A stretch of 64,000 bases of DNA from Prosapia bicincta (GCA_036971475.1 JBAIZL010000005.1:244612823-244676822), one strand, 5' to 3'; counted from the first letter of the stretch, positions 1-13,725 are shown. Program-made: numbers and translations. Notes: generated by a model from the sequence alone, not told the origin.

Positions 1-769
1 CTCGCATTCTAAATATTGCTTGAACTATAATTTCTTTTTGTCAAACTGATTATCCACACCCAACTACTAACGTAACTAACAAACCAGAACAACGCCTTTT
101 GCATGCGTTTGACGTTGACGATGATTGCCGAACAATGACGGAAATGGACGATATTTTGCGAACATTACTGCCGACCACTTACTGTATCGCATTTAAATGA
201 ATTTAACATGTAAATGGTAAACAGTAAATAAAACGGGCTTGTTAATGTTGCTAGTAGTGGCATGTACTTGGGCCAATCCCGAGTACGAGACCACACATGT
301 TCCAATAAACTTAAATCATGTAAATTATGTTAGGCCTCAAGGTCAACGGTGACACGGTTCGTTCCCTATTCAGTAACGGACCGTTCCTTGTCTTGATTGG
401 ATTTTATATTATGCCTAGATATCATTATTGTTGGATTTTTTAATTAAATCCTGTGTTTGAAATATTAAGAATCTAGTTTTATTCCGAGGTTTACGTGTAA
501 CATTTTCTATTTAAAAAGCTAAATTTGTATTTTTTACCTTATTGAAAATAGAATGTCCTCAGGACAACACTCAACCGCTGCAAAGTTAATTTTCTCTCGG
601 CTTCACGTTCAAGATATGTTCCATTCTCGTATTGGAAGATCAATTTTTCTTATTATTGTACATTTGTTATCTGGTCTTTCTGTATACTGTTTACAGTTTT
701 TTTATCAAAATCACTTTGACATATATAATATTTCTTTTATTTCATACTCAGTATTTTCGTATCAGTACT
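1..769. other. AT-rich non-coding sequence
   Basis: No gene, RNA or repeat structure is recognisable. The one open frame here (553-771, 72 codons) has hydrophobic, AT-driven composition and no recognisable domain, and it runs into the minisatellite that follows. Confidence 0.5.
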
Positions 770-3047
770 AGTTCGTATTAGTATTTGGTCGTGTTAGTAG
801 TTTTAATATAAGTTATTCGTATTAGTAGTAGTTCAATTTATTATTAGTTCGAAATAGTAGTCGTTCGAATAAGTAATAATTCGTATTAGTATTTGGTCGT
901 ATAAGTAGCAGTTCTAATATGACTAATTCGTATTAGTATTAGTTCAATTTAGTGTTATTTCGAAATAGTAGTAATTCGAATAAGTAATAATTTCGCATCA
1001 GTAGTAGTTCGTATCAGTAGTCGGTCGGATTAATATTGATTCATACTAGTTAATATTCGTATTGTAGTGGTTCATATCATTAGTAGTTCGTATTAAAAGG
1101 CGATCGTATTTGTAGAAGTTTGTATTAGTAGTGGTTCGTATTAGTAGTAATTCGTAACAAAAGTAGTTTGTATCAATAATAGTTCGTATTAGTAATCGGT
1201 CGTATGAGTAGTAGTTAGTATTAGGATTAGGTCGTATTAGTAATAGTTAGGATTAGTAATCGTTCTTATTATTAGTCGTGTGTATCATTAGTATTTCATA
1301 TTATGAGCGGTTCGTATTACCAGTAATTCGCATCAGACGTTGTTTGTAACCGTAATATTTCGTACTAGAAGTAGGTCGTATTAGTAGAAGTTTGTATCAC
1401 TAGTTGTTCGTATTGGTAGTAATTCGTATCAAAAGTAATTTGTAACAGTAATGGTTCGTATTAGTGGTCTGGGCGTAGTTCATATCAGTAGTGGTATTTC
1501 GTACAAGTAGTATTTCGTATTAGAAGTGTTGGTATCAGTAATATTTTGTATTAGTAGTGGTTCGTATTGATAGTATTTCGTATCAGTGGTATTTCGTATT
1601 AGTAGTGGTTCGTACTAATAGTACTTCGTATTAATAATGATTCGTAACAGTAGTATTTCGTATTAGTAGTGGTTAGTATCAGTAGTAATTCGAAACAGTA
1701 GTATTTTCTATTAGTAGTGGTTCATATCAGCAGTAGCTCTTATCAGTAGTATTTCGTATTATAAGTGGTTAATTTTATAAATACTTCATATTACTAGTGG
1801 TTTTTATCAGTAGTATTTCGTATCCTTGGTATTTCGTAATTGTATTGGTTCGTATTAGTAGTGGTTCGTATCAATACTATTTCGTATCAGTAGTATTTCG
1901 TATTGGTAGTGGCTCGTAATAGTAGTATTTCCTATCAGTAGTATTTCGTATTAGTAGTGGTTCGTATCAGTAGTATTTCGTATTAGAAGTAGTTCGTATG
2001 AATAGTATTTCATGTCAGTAGTATTTCGTATTAGTAGTGGTTCGTACCAAAAGTACTTCGCAATAGTAGTGGTTCGTATTAGTAATATTTCGCATCCTTG
2101 GTATTTCGTATTTGTATTGGTTCGTATTAGTAGTGGTTCGTATCAATACTATTTCGTATCAGTAGTATTTCGTATTGGTAGTGGCTCGTAATAGTAGTAT
2201 TTCCTATCAGTAGTATTTCGTATTAGTAGTGGTTCGTATCTGTAGTATTTCGTATTAGTAGTGGTTTGTACCAGTAGAACTTCGTTTTAGTAGTTGTTCG
2301 TATCGGTAGTATTTCATATTACTATTGGTTCGTATCAGTAGTATTTCGTATCCGAAGTATTTCGTATTAATAATGGTTCTTATCAGTAATATTTCGTATT
2401 ATAACTATTTCGTATGTTTAGTATTTCGAATTTGTAGTGGTTCATATCACTAGTGGTTCGTATCAGTAGTAGTTCGTATCAGTAGTATCTCGTATTAGAA
2501 GTGGTTCATATCACTAATACTTCATATTAGTAGTGGTTTTAATCAGTATTATTCCGTATCAGTAGTATTTCGTAATACTGGTGGTTCGTATCCGTAGTAT
2601 TTCGTATTAGTAGTGGTTCGTATCAATAGTATTTCATATTAGTAGTGGTTCGTACCAGTAGTATTTCGTAATAGTAATGGTACTTATCAGTAGTATTTCG
2701 TATTACTAGTATTTCGTATCATTAACATTTCATATTAGTAGTGGTTCGTACCAGTAGTTTTTCGTATTAGTAGTGGTTCGTATAAGTAGTATTTCATATT
2801 AGTATTAGTTCGTATCAGTAGTATTTTGCATTATTAGTGGTTCATAGCAGTAGTATTTCGTATTAGTAGTTGTTCAAATTAGTAGAGGTTCGTATCAGTA
2901 GTATTTCGCATTTTTACTGGTTCATATCAGTAGTATTTCGTATTAGTAGTGGTTCTTATTAGTAGTATTTCGTATTAGAATTAGTTCTTATCAGTAGCAG
3001 TTCGTATTAGTAGTGGTTCGTATCAGAAGTAGTTCGTATTAGTCTTG
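770..3047. repeat. 16-bp minisatellite, about 2.3 kb
   Basis: A degenerate tandem array. Most units are one of two 16-bp variants, AGTAGTGGTTCGTATC and AGTAGTATTTCGTATT, which often alternate as a 32-bp dimer. The first ~700 bp is more diverged than the middle. A block of about 155 bp starting at 1821 recurs almost unchanged at 2093, an offset of 272 bp or exactly 17 units, so the array grew partly by copying larger blocks. It has no coding potential. It ends about 25 bp before the hairpin motif at 3071. Confidence 0.95.
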
Positions 3048-3070
3048 ACTCAGTCTTACTTGTCGTGCCT

Positions 3071-3101
3071 CTGAGGATGGTTACTTAGTAACCGAAATGT
3101 A
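3071..3101 (+). other. CTGAGGATG-hairpin-CGAAA motif
   Basis: CTGAGGATG is followed by an inverted pair GGTTAC/GTAACC around a 3-nt loop, then CGAAATG. This is one copy of a motif that recurs across the window (see 14971, 26331, 39855, 45534 and 52969). It lies immediately after the 16-bp minisatellite. The layout recalls a hammerhead ribozyme core (CUGAUGA - stem II - GAAA), but here the core is CTGAGGA, so activity is doubtful. Confidence 0.5.
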
Positions 3102-3975
3102 CACCAGGTTAAAATAAAAATTTTATTGAGTATAGGTTCTTTAGTATTATTAAGTAGTAAATATGCTATTACGAAGCAGATAGGGAGAAGGTACCTCAGA
3201 TAGCTCCCCTTACTTTATCCCTATATTATCTACCTAACTTAATATTACTTACGTTTATACCCTCAACATCCTTAAAAGTGATAATTATCACATTTTGAGT
3301 TTTCATTTCATCTGGAAACAAAAATGTTTGGATATTTGCATGTTTTATTATATTTCCGTCTTAAAACTGACCTTTGTGTGAAAGGGGATATTTAAAAATA
3401 TAAAACGCATAGGGTTTACACCTTACGCCATTGCAGTACATTAAATTTCCTTGTTAAAACATATTGCGTTATAAGTCTCGAAAGAAACTTACCAAGTAAA
3501 GTTTCATTTGGAAAAGTAAATAAATGAAAGAAAAAAAACACTTATTATAGTGGGTTATTGTTTGAACGATTAATGACACTATGCAAAAGACATAACAATA
3601 AAATGAAATGTGAAAGTAATTATTGTTCTACAAAAACACTGTTTTAGCAGTTAAATATTTAAAATTAAAAAATGAGCTAAATGTTTCTCTGAATTTGTGT
3701 ATGTTAACCACTATATTCCGTTTTGAGAAATAAATACTACATTTAATTAATAAAAAAACTTGATGTAATATATTTACTCTCCAAGGGTCTACGAGAAGGC
3801 AAAGTACATAACTAATATCGACAGTAAAATTTCCTTTTTCAAAACGAACAAAACATGATGATAATTTATTCAGTGGACAGCGATCATACCCACTCAGTGC
3901 GATTAGGCTTGACGGTCATGGCAGCGCATAGCTAAGTTATGTGTAATCTAATTCATTTAGAAAAGAAACCCATCA
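3102..3975. other. AT-rich non-coding sequence
   Basis: No gene or repeat recognised. Homopolymeric A and T runs and scattered TTTAAA-type sequence only. Confidence 0.4.
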
Positions 3976-4340
3976 CCCATAGTTTCCTAGTGAAACAAGC
4001 TCTAAGTGGGACTCATTAAAGCGTGTTGAAAACGTACATGCAAAAGCAATCAAAAGACATAATAAATAACGCAGGACATGTCCGCACGGCTTTATGGCCG
4101 CCGGATGATTTCAATCCGGAGGACGTCTATTCAGATAGAAGCTACAACTGCAACTCTAACCTTTTGAATAACTGCTATCAAATCCCTCCTGAAGAGTTGA
4201 ACGTTTCTACCTCTACGTTCGTTTCCACTCCTCGCGCGTACGTGCTTCCTATTCAGCATAGCATGAAGTATTACGCGAGGTGTTGGGTTAACAGTCATAA
4301 ATATTTTGCTAATGGATCATCGTTCGATTAAGGAAACCCT
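3976..4340 (+). other. GC-elevated island with a 102-codon open frame
   Basis: Base composition rises clearly above the flanks. The frame 4023-4331 is open for 102 codons and has mixed amino-acid composition, but I recognise no domain, and no splice or start context supports it. The stretch contains an inverted repeat CCGGAT/ATCCGG with a 7-nt loop and a TTTATGG motif of the kind bound by Hox/Cdx proteins. It could be a conserved non-coding element or an orphan exon; I cannot tell which. Confidence 0.25.
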
Positions 4341-4885
4341 TTTATATGTAATTAACGGAACCATCAGTGTTATGGTCTATGAATCAATCACTAGATTTAA
4401 AACCATAAACCTTGTGTTCTTCAGATACAATATGAGATATTTAATTGATTTACCTACGGAAATGTTCTTGATTATTCTAACAAATAAATGCTTCAAGGCT
4501 ATGTACGAAAGCAGAATAATAATATGTGAAAAATATTTCCCATGTTTTTAAAAGTCAGTATTTTCCTAAGTTTGGAAAAGTCAGATGACGAATATGAGGT
4601 AGGCAATCCTCATGCTGACAAATACGGATTGAAAGTGGAATGAAACGTAGGATCCAGAGTATGTTCCTTGCTACAAAATGGAAAGAGGATAGGATGTTTA
4701 AGAGCTATAAAGTACTTACATAGGGACTCCTTAAAAATAATGCTACAGCAGTCTCATGGTTGGAAGAAAGACAAGAGTTTAGTGGGGTGTATTCCTAAAG
4801 ACATGAACTGGAGACGAGTCCACATAGCATGCACTGTCCTATTCTACAAGAAGGATAAACATAACTTACTCAATGCCCAACTATC
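4341..4885. other. Non-coding sequence, nothing recognised
   Basis: Contains short open frames (4306-4551 and 4668-4904) with no recognisable domain. The second overlaps the start of the following tandem repeat, which argues against a real gene. Confidence 0.35.
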
Positions 4886-5400
4886 AGAGGTTTACATATG
4901 CTGAAATTGAAGTAACAAAATTAATTTCAAAAACAAATTCTGTATAAAGAAACATAATTAAGCAAATAAAACGTTAAAGGATTTCAGCGAAAGTTGCTAG
5001 ATTAGAAGTAACAAAATTAATTTTAAAAAATAAATCTGTATAAAGAATTATAATAATGTGAATAAAATAATCAAGTACTTTAGAGGTGTATACATAAGAT
5101 GATAAATTTTAGGTAATAAAATTTATTAAAAAAAATTCTTTATAATGAAACAAAATAAGGCAAATAAAACATTCAAATATTTTAGAGAAGATGTACACAT
5201 GAGATGCTAGATTTAAGGTTAAAAAAAACTATTTCTGTAAAGAGAAACATAGTTAGACAAATGAAAGATTCAAGTATTTTAGAGAAGTTTTGTACATAAG
5301 ATGCTGAGTTTGAAAGAAAAGAATTAGGAAAAAACACTAATTCTGTATGAAGAAACATAATTAGGCAAAATATTCAAGTTTTTTAGACAAGTTCTGGTTA
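4886..5400. repeat. Diverged ~100-bp tandem repeat, five units
   Basis: Units start near 4910, 5008, 5111, 5216 and 5314, a spacing of about 98-105 bp. Shared landmarks in order are an AGTAACAAAATTAATTT-like start, a CTGTATAAAGAAACATAA block, GCAAATAAAA, then TTTTAGAGAAG...ACATAAGATGCT. Units differ by many substitutions and small indels, so the array is old. Confidence 0.85.
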
Positions 5401-6731
5401 TGGAGATAACCTGAAAAAAAATGGTAATGAATTATGTAACTCTCTTTATTTTAAATATTGGAACTATAATTTCTTAAAGCCTATCTCCTTATGAACCCAC
5501 ACGTTTTTTACCCGTTCATACTTTTACTTTTATTATTCCTAAGCGAAAAATTCCATTTAATCAAGATAGGACCATTTTGATGTATCCTATCAAAACACTT
5601 CCCCCATCTGCAATTATACTGTTTTAACATGGCTAAGAAGAAATAAATAATTTTCCCATGGTGATTGAACTCGGTTGAAATTAGTTGTTTCGCAAGATGC
5701 TCGATTAATCGAACGCGAAATGATAAAACAAAATACATGTATCGATAAGTCGTTATTATTTATCGTTAAATAACTTATAGTAGTTTCTGTAGCATTAAAA
5801 CATTAAAATGTATATTAATTATGATTATATACTGATAAAAGCATTACAAAATACGATAAAAACAAAAAAAATTTAAAATCCACAAAGAATGAAAGTAACA
5901 CGAAAACACAACTCCACTAAAGAAAATCTAAAGGTGGAGTTATTACCTCCAGAACAAATGCTATATCAAGTAGCCAATTACGAGTAATTAAAGCAAAATA
6001 CGAACGACAGAACGGATTTCACATTTTATAATATATTTTTAAAATATACTAAATTTAAAATTTAACTATCAACATATGAAAAGTATTCCCGCACTTACAC
6101 GCTCAAATGTTTTATGACAAACAGTTAAATACGTTCGAAAAAATTATGTTACTAATATAGTATTATGTAAATCGAAATAAATAAAAATTCGGTACATGAC
6201 TTTCTTTGGTATTGAAAGATATAAATAAGTAATGAGATTTTTTTGAAAATCAAGTAGAATTTCTAAAAGGAGAAAAGGAAATGTAACATAACCAATTATG
6301 TGAATATTGGACTGAGGTAAAGTAATTGTTGAGCCATATTTTATGGGTTATAAATGCGAAATGAAATAACAAAGAAACAAACTCATCTGTCAATATGCCT
6401 AAGAAATACCAAAAAGAAAAATGTATTACGAGTGGTTTAAAACGTAGAAGTAATTGATTTTGTAGGATTCACAAGTAAACAACAGACCACGTGCAATCCT
6501 GATATCATGTCTATGTATTCGTTAACATAAATTCGCAAGTCCACATTTTATTCATATTATCCTTTATCACGATTCTACGATTCAAATTAAAAAATAACCA
6601 ATATTAGGAAAAAAACTACTTCGTTTTATAACTCTCACATAAAAAAATTCTACAATTCAAATTAAAAAAATAAATATTAGGAGAGAAACGACTTCGTTTT
6701 ATAATACACATAAAAAATTTTAAACTACATT
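5401..6731. other. AT-rich non-coding sequence
   Basis: Nothing recognisable. A short direct duplication near 6575-6720 repeats a TTCTACRATTCAAATTAAAAAA...ACTTCGTTTTATAA theme twice within 80 bp. Confidence 0.4.
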
Positions 6732-6960
6732 CAGGTCGTCAGGTATAGCGTGACCTATGAATTGCGCATAAGGGAGAGCAGGCAAACGCAAGTGGAAACT
6801 GCTACCATGAGAACCAGAGCAGCGATGTACACTTTACTATTCACTATCTTGCACATGCACAAACGGTATCAATACACTGCCTCAGCAGGAATCCATGACA
6901 CATCGACTCAAATGTTCTGTTCTTTTAAATGTCAACGGTCAGGCTAAACCTGACGACCTG
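6732..6960. mobile_element. MITE-like element, 229 bp, with 24-bp terminal inverted repeats
   Basis: The left end begins CAGGTCGTCAGGTATAGCGT and the right end, read on the other strand, begins CAGGTCGTCAGGTTTAGCCT. They match over about 24 bp with two mismatches. The interior is GC-richer than the flanks and carries a 65-codon frame without a known domain, so the element is non-autonomous. No clear target-site duplication is seen; a TA follows the right end but not the left. The family could be Tc1/mariner-like or another cut-and-paste type; the ends alone do not settle it. Confidence 0.7.
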
Positions 6961-9900
6961 TATCTTTTCTAAGTATGATCAGCGATCGAAATCAAATGTT
7001 TTTGAAAAGGTCTTTGGCCTCATCTGGCATTTCTAAAAATGAAGATTATACTGGGATCCCCTCTTTATTTTTTTGTGACACGTAATACATAAAAGTATAA
7101 GTAGTATTATATTAAAACAGTCTTTCTCATAGGACATGCTAGTTTTTATTTTGCAGATTATAAGCTGAAAGTTTTATTGTTTATTAGGGATTACCATTTA
7201 TTAAAACTAATAAATTGTATTTCAATAAATGACACAAAAATAATTGAATATTGTAATCATGAATGATATAATATCATTTCAAATTTTAAAGTAAACACGT
7301 TGTGAGATGCATTTGGTACAATTTTAGAATGAGGTTTAATTAATCAGTATCAATGTTAAAATTAAATAATTTATTAATTTTCTTATCAATAAATTTCTTA
7401 ACACCTCTTTCAATCTCTCAACTACACTTGCCATAATATATTTTTAATTTAGCCGATCATTCCTGAGACTCACATTTTATCAAGATGTTTTACTTGAATA
7501 ATTGAAAAATAGATACGATTTTGTAGCGTTAACTATACTTACTCCGTACTAATTTACTTAAGAAAACAACTTTGTAAAGTGTTTCCCTCGTTCTTTATCT
7601 TTTATTTACGTCATAATATAAATTGCGTCAAAAGGTGTAAGCTATAAATCCGACGCGTAGTAGAGACATTTCTTAAACTGCGAACTGTTGGAAAGTGTCC
7701 AGGTGAAAGCGAATATATCTTCCGCGAGCAAGTGAATGTTGATCAATTTATGCTTACTCCATCCTGCCTTGACGTACGATAAGGGTTTTTTATTAACAAA
7801 GATATAAAATTATGCTTACGTGGCCGCGTAAAAGTAAGGCTCTGTGGGAATACTGAAAGACTCAGTTTATAGCGCGATGAATATGTATCTGAAAACCTGT
7901 TGAATTTAAATATTAGGGGCGTTCCGAGTTTATTGGAATAAAGTGGATTTTTACGTTGATAAGGTAACAGCTTATTCTGAAAGTGATTTAAAACAAGTTC
8001 ACATCAAATGCCTTCGAACACAAAAAAAAATATTTGAGAATATTAACGCTTTTATGAAAGAAAACGCTGATGACTTTATTTAAAATTGATAAATGTCTTT
8101 CAATAAAGGTTGAATTTTCATTTTTCTTTGTTTGAGCTTTATTTTCGTTTCTGTAGTTGATGTAGTTATTTTTTCACTAGCTTCTTTTCTAATTAAATGG
8201 ATAATGCATTAATTATATAAACGTAATTTAAATTATTATTTAATAGCTTTTCACCCTTTTGTGGGCTTTAGCTTTTTTTTTTTTATTCGCTAAGAATACT
8301 CATTCTCATTCTCATTCTAAGTTCGTTGATTAGTTTCCTTTTTCTCTCCATGGTAGCAGCACCATACGGCCTTTCCAGCCTTTTCTGCCATATCACTCCA
8401 CCGAACATTTTAATGTTTTTGTATCGGAAACGCAGACTTTAGTCCGAGCAGACTGTGACTACTATTTTCTAATAGCTTTTTCTAAATTAGTGATTGTTGC
8501 ACGCTTACCCATACAACTTTGTTTTAAGGAAGAATGCCACTCAATATTTAGGTAAAACATTTTTTTGTATTTGTATTTGTACCAAATGGTTGCTGATTCA
8601 CCTCGTAGTTCCCTGTCGACTGTCAATTAAATTTCTTTACATAAAGTATTTATATTAAACTACATGCTTTTATGTATATTTCAGTCCGTGTTCGAGCCAG
8701 GGGAGGACAAACAATACCCAGTCGATACAGCACTACAGCTTTGTATTAACAATTAACGTTAGCAACACTCACGTAAACATTGGTAGCTTTGATCTACTCT
8801 TCAAAGTCTTTGTCGCTGCAGGAAGGATTTCAACACGTATAGTAGACCATTATATTTAACATTTCCTTCATTGGATCCAAATTTCACCAAGAACGTACTC
8901 CTGATCACCATCTGAGAATGCCCTTTTCTCTTGAATAAAAATTCACTATAATTAAATAAAGACTACCATTACAAAATATTAAGGAAAGTAAGGGTGGTTA
9001 GCAATTAAGCAATAATACGTATATGTAATTAAAACTATTATAAATTATAAAATTGGCAACCAAGCATTATAAAACGTGTAGAATTCTGGAGCGATATATA
9101 CATGTATTATAACAATGCGTTAAGATTGCTTCCCCTAGTAAATTAAAATATTCTAAACTTTTATTGGATAATTTTGTTTTGTTCCTTAGTATATACCAGC
9201 ACTACTTGGCGAGAGAACACTTGATACAACCACCTCCCCATTCCAGTAGATCTTTTTTTCAAATGGTAGTTAGTGAATGAAAACAATTCGTCAATCACAG
9301 CGTGAAAAATCTGGTAGTAAAGGTCCCCTTTCAAATATCGCCAAGGGTCGGAATTGTAGGGGTTGTGTAGTACATTTAAAGGCGGATTATCCTACAAATA
9401 CTTTATTACTAGGCCTAATAAACAAATTAGAAGTGTTAATAAAGCAATAAAATAAATGGAACGTCACATGGAAAGATCTTCTCTTATCTACTAACAACTG
9501 AAAAGATCACGAAAAGAAATAGATATATCAAAATAATAAGATGGCTCAGGGGAAAAACTCTTTAAACACATTATTTGAATTGTAGGCCTTTAAACTATCA
9601 AAATAAACTGTGTCGGTAGACAAAATATATTCACATTCAAAGAAGGACGAAATAGAAAATAGAAAAAATAATCTCCTTAAAAATCTAAAGTAACATACAT
9701 TTTTGAAAGTTCCCATATTTAGGAACTTTAAGAATAATTTATTTACATATGAAGCTGAATAAAAATGATAAACGATTTTTAATTACTCGGTCAGTACGTC
9801 AGCTTCTACTTAGCTGATAGCTCTCGAAACGGGTCTTGTTATATGCCTTCCAGAGAACAAAGCCTAATACTGCACTTTAGTTTGTAGGAAATACGTCGAA

Positions 9901-12127
9901 TTTCGGAGGCTGTTACTTGTGCATAGTCTGCCAGTTGTGAGTGATAACTAATATTTTATAGCATTCGTCATTTCTTTTTTTACAAAGTAGTTGGCCCCTA
10001 ATCTGGACTAAACCTTATTTGTGAGCAGACCTATTTCAGATACCAACCCTGCCCACGAGAAGCCATTTACCAGTAAAGGGGAACGGTTACGTTGTACATA
10101 TTGTCATAATCATATCTTATCTGTCCCTTGTCTAAATAGCAATGGTAATGTGTTGACCCCACTTTTTAACCGATAGCGACAGGTTAAGTTAAGGTAAGGT
10201 ACAAGATGCAAAAATAACACCACCTACATCCCATACGCGGGAATTTTATTTCTAATTATAGTTATATCTATAGCAACATTATTCTTGATTGTTGGTAGCA
10301 TGTAATAAGCATACGGCTAGTCGCCTTCAAACTACATTAAGAGCTCTATTATCCGGCACCCTCGGGGTCTGAACATTTCCGGATAAAAGAACCTAATCTA
10401 AATAGCCTATATACAGTACGTACTGTGCATAACTTTATGTTACCTATAAAGGAAAATTAAATTCCTGGCCTTCCATATTTTCTTGTATTAAATTTCTGTA
10501 TTTCCACACGTAATAATAAAGCACTTACTCGCGCACACAAAATTTATTAGAAACAAATTTGAAAAAAGAAAAGCAATTCATCGTTGAAATAAATCATGCA
10601 CAAGTGCACTTAACTATAAAAAACTTTGTGATTTTATAATGTTTTATTGCTTTTTAAAATTATCAAGAATGTCTGACTGCAAGACACGTCAACTTTGTTC
10701 AAAAAATTTTGAATGAAGCATATGCAGTTGCGAATCTTCCTGAGCCGAGTAGAATTTCTCATCTTGAGTAAACGTTAACAGCGCTGTAATATCGGCTGCA
10801 GAATTACTCCATGAAACTCTTACCTTTTGTTGAACTATTTCTTAGTAACTTACATCCGTTTTGTACTGAATTTCGAAAAGACTCATCTTGTAACACCAAA
10901 AAAGAGAAATGTACTCATTTGTTTTTATTAGCCAAATGTGCCGTTTAATAGAACGTTCCGGATGATAGAATGCCGTATAAAAGAGCTTTTACTGTATAAC
11001 GGAAAAAATTCTCATTCTTCTCCGACCCTTTATCAAGGCCTTCGTTGTAAGCAAAAAAAAGGAATGTTATTTTTTACTTTGGTCTTAGGGGGTTACTAAA
11101 ACAGTTTTCCCCAAAATTGCGTATTGAAATAATTTTAAAATTTTTATACTAACCTTTGTTTTTTTTTGTTCGTAGTTTGAAACCAATTTTAATAAATGGA
11201 AAAGTTATAATTAAAACGCAAACATTATATTTTATCAGATTTGTTGTACATAACGTTCTTAAGGTTCCCTGATCTTCGTTTAGATTTATACCTGAAAACA
11301 TATTCTGGTAGTTTCGAATTGGCCATTGGTGTCCTTAGGGTGGAGCAAGTGGAGCGGCCGATCCAGCTCTCGCGCTAAAAAATAACTAAACAGTTTGGTT
11401 GAATGAAATAGTATACTAATGTAGAGATTTAAGTGCATAAAACATCTATCTGATTACCCCAGCAATATGTTAAATTATTGACTAATGACAGAACCTTCGT
11501 ACAAGATATCGGCAACGTGACAAAAAGAATTTAATACATCGTTTGATAGCGGTGGGGTTTCAACTTGGCAAATGAAAAACGTTACCTAAATAATTGACAT
11601 TATTTCAAACGAAATCTCTGCATCAAAATAGATCTAAAAACACCATTTTGCGCGAGAATTTTGAAACTTTGTAAGGAAAGTTCACTTTCTTGAAAAAAAA
11701 GAAAATGCTTTCCTCCAGGCCTCGCATTTCCCAAGGAGGTATCTGACGGAGGCCACCCATACACAGGCGAATATTCTGTAAATATTGTAGAATATGTTTT
11801 TTCATGACTTTTGGATAGTTATGAAGATCGGTGTAGTGAAAAAATATCTTCTAAATAAAAAAAAGTTAATATACAACCTGGGTGGTCATAAATAATCCTT
11901 AAAAGTCCACAAAGTCCTTAAAATAAATCCTTAAACATAAACATAACCTCAATTGATAAACATAATCTACTTCTTTATGAATAAATTGTTGAAAAATTAC
12001 ACCCCTAAGTTATATCTTATTACTAAAAAGATATATTAAAAAATTGTTATAAAAATTTAGTTTTGAAGGATTTGGTTTTTTACAAAAAAAATATTTAAAT
12101 ACTATGTAAATCCATATCTTGCGTGAA
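6961..12127. other. Long AT-rich non-coding stretch
   Basis: About 5 kb without recognisable genes, RNA genes or ordered repeats. Composition rises locally near 7600-7900, 8330-8470 and 9780-10100, but no domain or splice pattern appears. A (CATTCT)n-like run sits near 8300. The 60-codon minus frame at 11623-11805 has no domain. Confidence 0.4.
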
Positions 12128-12200
12128 ACTGTGCCTTGTTGTTCCGTGTCACGATGTGAAAAAGCAGCCTCTACCAAAATTCACTTTTCACCATGTCGCT
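12128..12200 (+). other. Possible THAP-type zinc-finger exon fragment
   Basis: One frame reads VPCCSVSRCEKAASTKIHFS. A CC-x3-C start followed by a basic linker and a K-I-x-F motif resembles the first ~20 residues of THAP domains, which are found in P-like transposases and host DNA-binding proteins. No ATG lies directly in front and the frame soon becomes low-complexity. This is weak evidence; chance is quite possible. Confidence 0.15.
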
Positions 12201-13654
12201 TGTTAATTAGTTTCCTTGTGTTGCTAAATTTTATTTATTTACTTTTTTACTAAATCTAACCTAACTTGATTCTATTTATGTACATCATAACTGTGGATGC
12301 GTGACTTCTGTTTAGTGCGAAACTAATAAATAATTTTTTTTTTATAATAATAAAATACATTCCGTGTATAAAATAACAGACTGACCATGTTACTGTGTTT
12401 CTACCCAAAGATGTGTTTATGAGGGTCTACACAAAGTCTTTAAAAACTACCTTCGCTCAATACTTTCGAGATAATAATATTTATTGGACTTACTTGCACT
12501 GCTTTCCCACGTTACATAGAGATGTCAATAGACTGTATATGATACGGAAGTAAATAAAAAGTTTTTTTTCCTTATTAACTATACTCTTTTTCGAGTAACT
12601 AATAACGAGTGAATTCAGTGAAAATAAAGTTAAAATTAGGCTAAAGGAAGCGACTTCGTTTTGACAGACATAAAAATGACTTGTACTACGTAATGCGGAG
12701 CCAGGAACAACTAACTTAGTCATCAACCTGGTTCGATTACGTTCAAACCAGTTCATTTCTTCAATCGACTTAAAAACAATATCGGAATTCTTTTTTTTCC
12801 TATCCGATTCTTCTTTAATTACATCAATCAACGAGAATGGAAATAATAAGCTAGAAGAATTTGTGCAATTATCAAGCAAGAATTAAACCAACAACTGGAA
12901 GAGATTCTAAACAAGCGAACGAATTAGTGACCAATGAAGCGAGAAGGCACGAGGAAGAATCAGGTGATGTCTTAATAGAATCAGCTGAGCGATACGTTGG
13001 GTTGAAGATTGTTTATTATGGACAAACTCTCAATGGACCTTAACATTGGCAATATTCTTAGAAAAAGTTGTATCCTTCATCTTATGTCATTGCTTATATT
13101 TTACTTAATTATATTATGTGTTTGTTTTACATATTATAATTAATTTACATTAATTACATTTCCGAAATTTAAATACGTACCATACAAAACTTTTGTCGAT
13201 TATTCATTGTACAATAAAAACTTATTTTAGATTCATATGTATAATTGTTTTTGTCATAAAAATAAGTGGAATATACAAGATTTTAAAAATTTTTCTTATA
13301 ATTGAATAACATAACCATTAAATATTTTTTTCAGATCATATAATTTTGTGCAGTGTAATTAAAAGTTGCATTTTATTTTAGCGTCAATAAGGCTATAAAT
13401 AAGTAAAAATTACCCTAAAATACATGAAATTGAATTCAGAGCAGAGGAAACTACATTTTGTTTCTAATAATTGAAATGATATTAGTCTCTTTTTAAAATT
13501 TCTTAGCACGTAATGTACTAAAATGGTTTGACCTCAGGAATATGTTTCTTCAATTAAACGTTTCTTTTATAACGTTTCTTATAGCCTACTGTTTTCCAAA
13601 TAGTTTCTATATGTTTACTTAAACCACGTTTTAAACAAGAAAACAATATTTTTA
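12201..13654. other. AT-rich non-coding sequence
   Basis: Holds overlapping chance frames on both strands at 12490-13043. I recognise no domain with confidence. Confidence 0.4.
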
Positions 13655-13655
13655 A

Positions 13656-13722
<67 letters not shown>
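13655..13722. repeat. (TG)n(TA)n microsatellite
   Basis: A short TG run followed by about 30 TA dinucleotides. The open frames crossing it on the minus strand, with poly-Tyr-Ile, are artefacts of the repeat. Confidence 0.98.

Positions 13723-13725
<3 letters not shown>

Noticed and set aside
12861..13043. 60-codon frame with NELVTNEARRHEEESGDVLI, faintly like a glycosyltransferase segment
   Set aside because: The similarity is short and from memory only; no conserved motif, no splice sites at its borders, and an open frame overlaps it on the other strand.
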